NCBI GenBank assembly: GCA_013289695.1
Contig: JABCZK010000023.1
Location: forward strand, 1-64,000
Source of the DNA: Acidobacteriota bacterium
GTDB taxonomy: Bacteria > Acidobacteriota > Terriglobia > Acidiferrales > UBA7541
Direction: 5' to 3'
Length of the DNA: 64,000 nucleotides
Below the pieces are notes generated by a model. That model was not told the origin of the DNA. It searched no databases and saw only the letters and a list, made by a program, of their open reading frames with translations. Position numbers and translations under genes: made by a program. Of this stretch, positions 63,773 through 64,000 are shown in pieces. Position 1 is the first letter of the stretch. Each line of letters begins with the position of its first letter.

Positions 63773-64000
63773 CTACTGCGGTGCTTTCGTTTTTCCCAGC
63801 AGTCCACCTGCTAGCCCCGACGCCACGTTTGTCTTACTGGTGGGGCTCCCGGCCACGCTGTTCTTGAGCGCATTCCCGGCGATGCCGCCTACGTCGGGTA
63901 TGACCTCTGGTTTCGAGGTCGTGCCTCGCACGACGAATGGAATTCCGTTGCTCGAACCGCGGCTGCCTCCCCCGCTTCCAGTGAGCGAAGCAAGAGCGCC
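63773..64000 (-). CDS. AsmA-like protein, C-terminal end (gene runs off the window)
   Basis: Reading the minus strand from the window edge gives 75 codons and a stop at 63773-63775. The sequence contains a Gly/Ser-rich stretch, then IPFVVRGTTSKPEVIPDVGG and IAGNALKN, followed by a short basic tail. The phrase GIPF-hydrophobic-GTTSNPxFxPDV is typical of the end of AsmA-family proteins, which are long bridge-like or periplasmic proteins linked to outer-membrane lipid transport. The start and most of the gene lie beyond position 64000. The intervening 63704-63772 holds nothing. Confidence 0.68.
   Translation of the reverse strand, partial: GALASLTGSGGGSRGSSNGIPFVVRGTTSKPEVIPDVGGIAGNALKNSVAGSPTSKTNVASGLAGGLLGKTKAPQ

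Noticed and set aside
1-64000. CRISPR arrays, rRNA genes, phage genes or complete insertion sequences
   Set aside because: I looked for regularly spaced repeats, rRNA motifs and transposase or phage proteins; only the IS630 fragment was seen.

Overview
The window looks like a piece of an Acidobacteriota chromosome, probably class Terriglobia. This rests on the high GC content and on several protein types typical of that phylum: an Oar-like TonB-dependent receptor with an N-terminal carboxypeptidase-regulatory domain (13890-17369), a secreted protein with an LPNFLTVENV-type core (49192-50031), a huge BNR-repeat secreted protein (58151-61690), and many short palindromic intergenic repeats. No 16S rRNA is present, so the placement is inference.

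Layout. 0-13.6 kb is a mixed housekeeping region: a CDP-alcohol phosphatidyltransferase, a DUF485/ActP-like symporter pair, an isoaspartyl peptidase/asparaginase, DinB and DUF1697 proteins, two ICMT-like membrane methyltransferases, a flavin reductase, an EF-G paralogue with altered GTPase motifs, and a trans-sulfuration enzyme. 13.9-20.4 kb holds the TonB receptor, a lytic transglycosylase with three LysM domains, and a histone-H1-like Lys/Ala-rich protein behind a good sigma70-type promoter. At 20.5-20.9 kb lie an IS630 transposase remnant and tRNA-Arg(TCT).

21-31 kb is the most distinctive part. A cytochrome P450 and a membrane fatty-acid desaturase form one unit. Divergent to it is a single-chain FAAL-ACP-thioester-reductase, followed by a small secreted protein and an MMPL-family transporter. 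I read this as a candidate pathway that activates a fatty acid, holds it on a built-in ACP, modifies it by desaturation and oxygenation, releases it reductively as aldehyde or alcohol, and exports the product or a derivative. 31-38 kb continues with redox enzymes: a luciferase-like monooxygenase, an EthA-type Baeyer-Villiger monooxygenase with an SDR, a class II aldolase-like protein and a CurA-type NADPH oxidoreductase. 38-44 kb is a complete tripartite RND efflux operon (adaptor, pump, outer-membrane factor) with a recognisable promoter.

44-64 kb: a HemY-like oxidase with an alpha/beta hydrolase; divergent from it a second multidomain lipid enzyme (AMP-ligase-ACP-PlsC acyltransferase); a radical SAM protein; a zwf-glk pair feeding glucose into the oxidative pentose phosphate route; a YggX-like iron protein beside aconitase; a zinc-ribbon membrane protein; and the BNR giant. 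The last 2 kb holds decayed genes (a truncated response regulator and a ComEA-like helix-hairpin-helix protein interrupted by an in-frame amber codon), a DUF4126 membrane protein, and the C-terminal end of an AsmA-like protein running off the window.

Most very long antisense reading frames in this window are by-products of high GC and were discarded. Start codons were moved from the longest possible frame where ribosome-binding sites, signal peptides or neighbouring genes argued for it.
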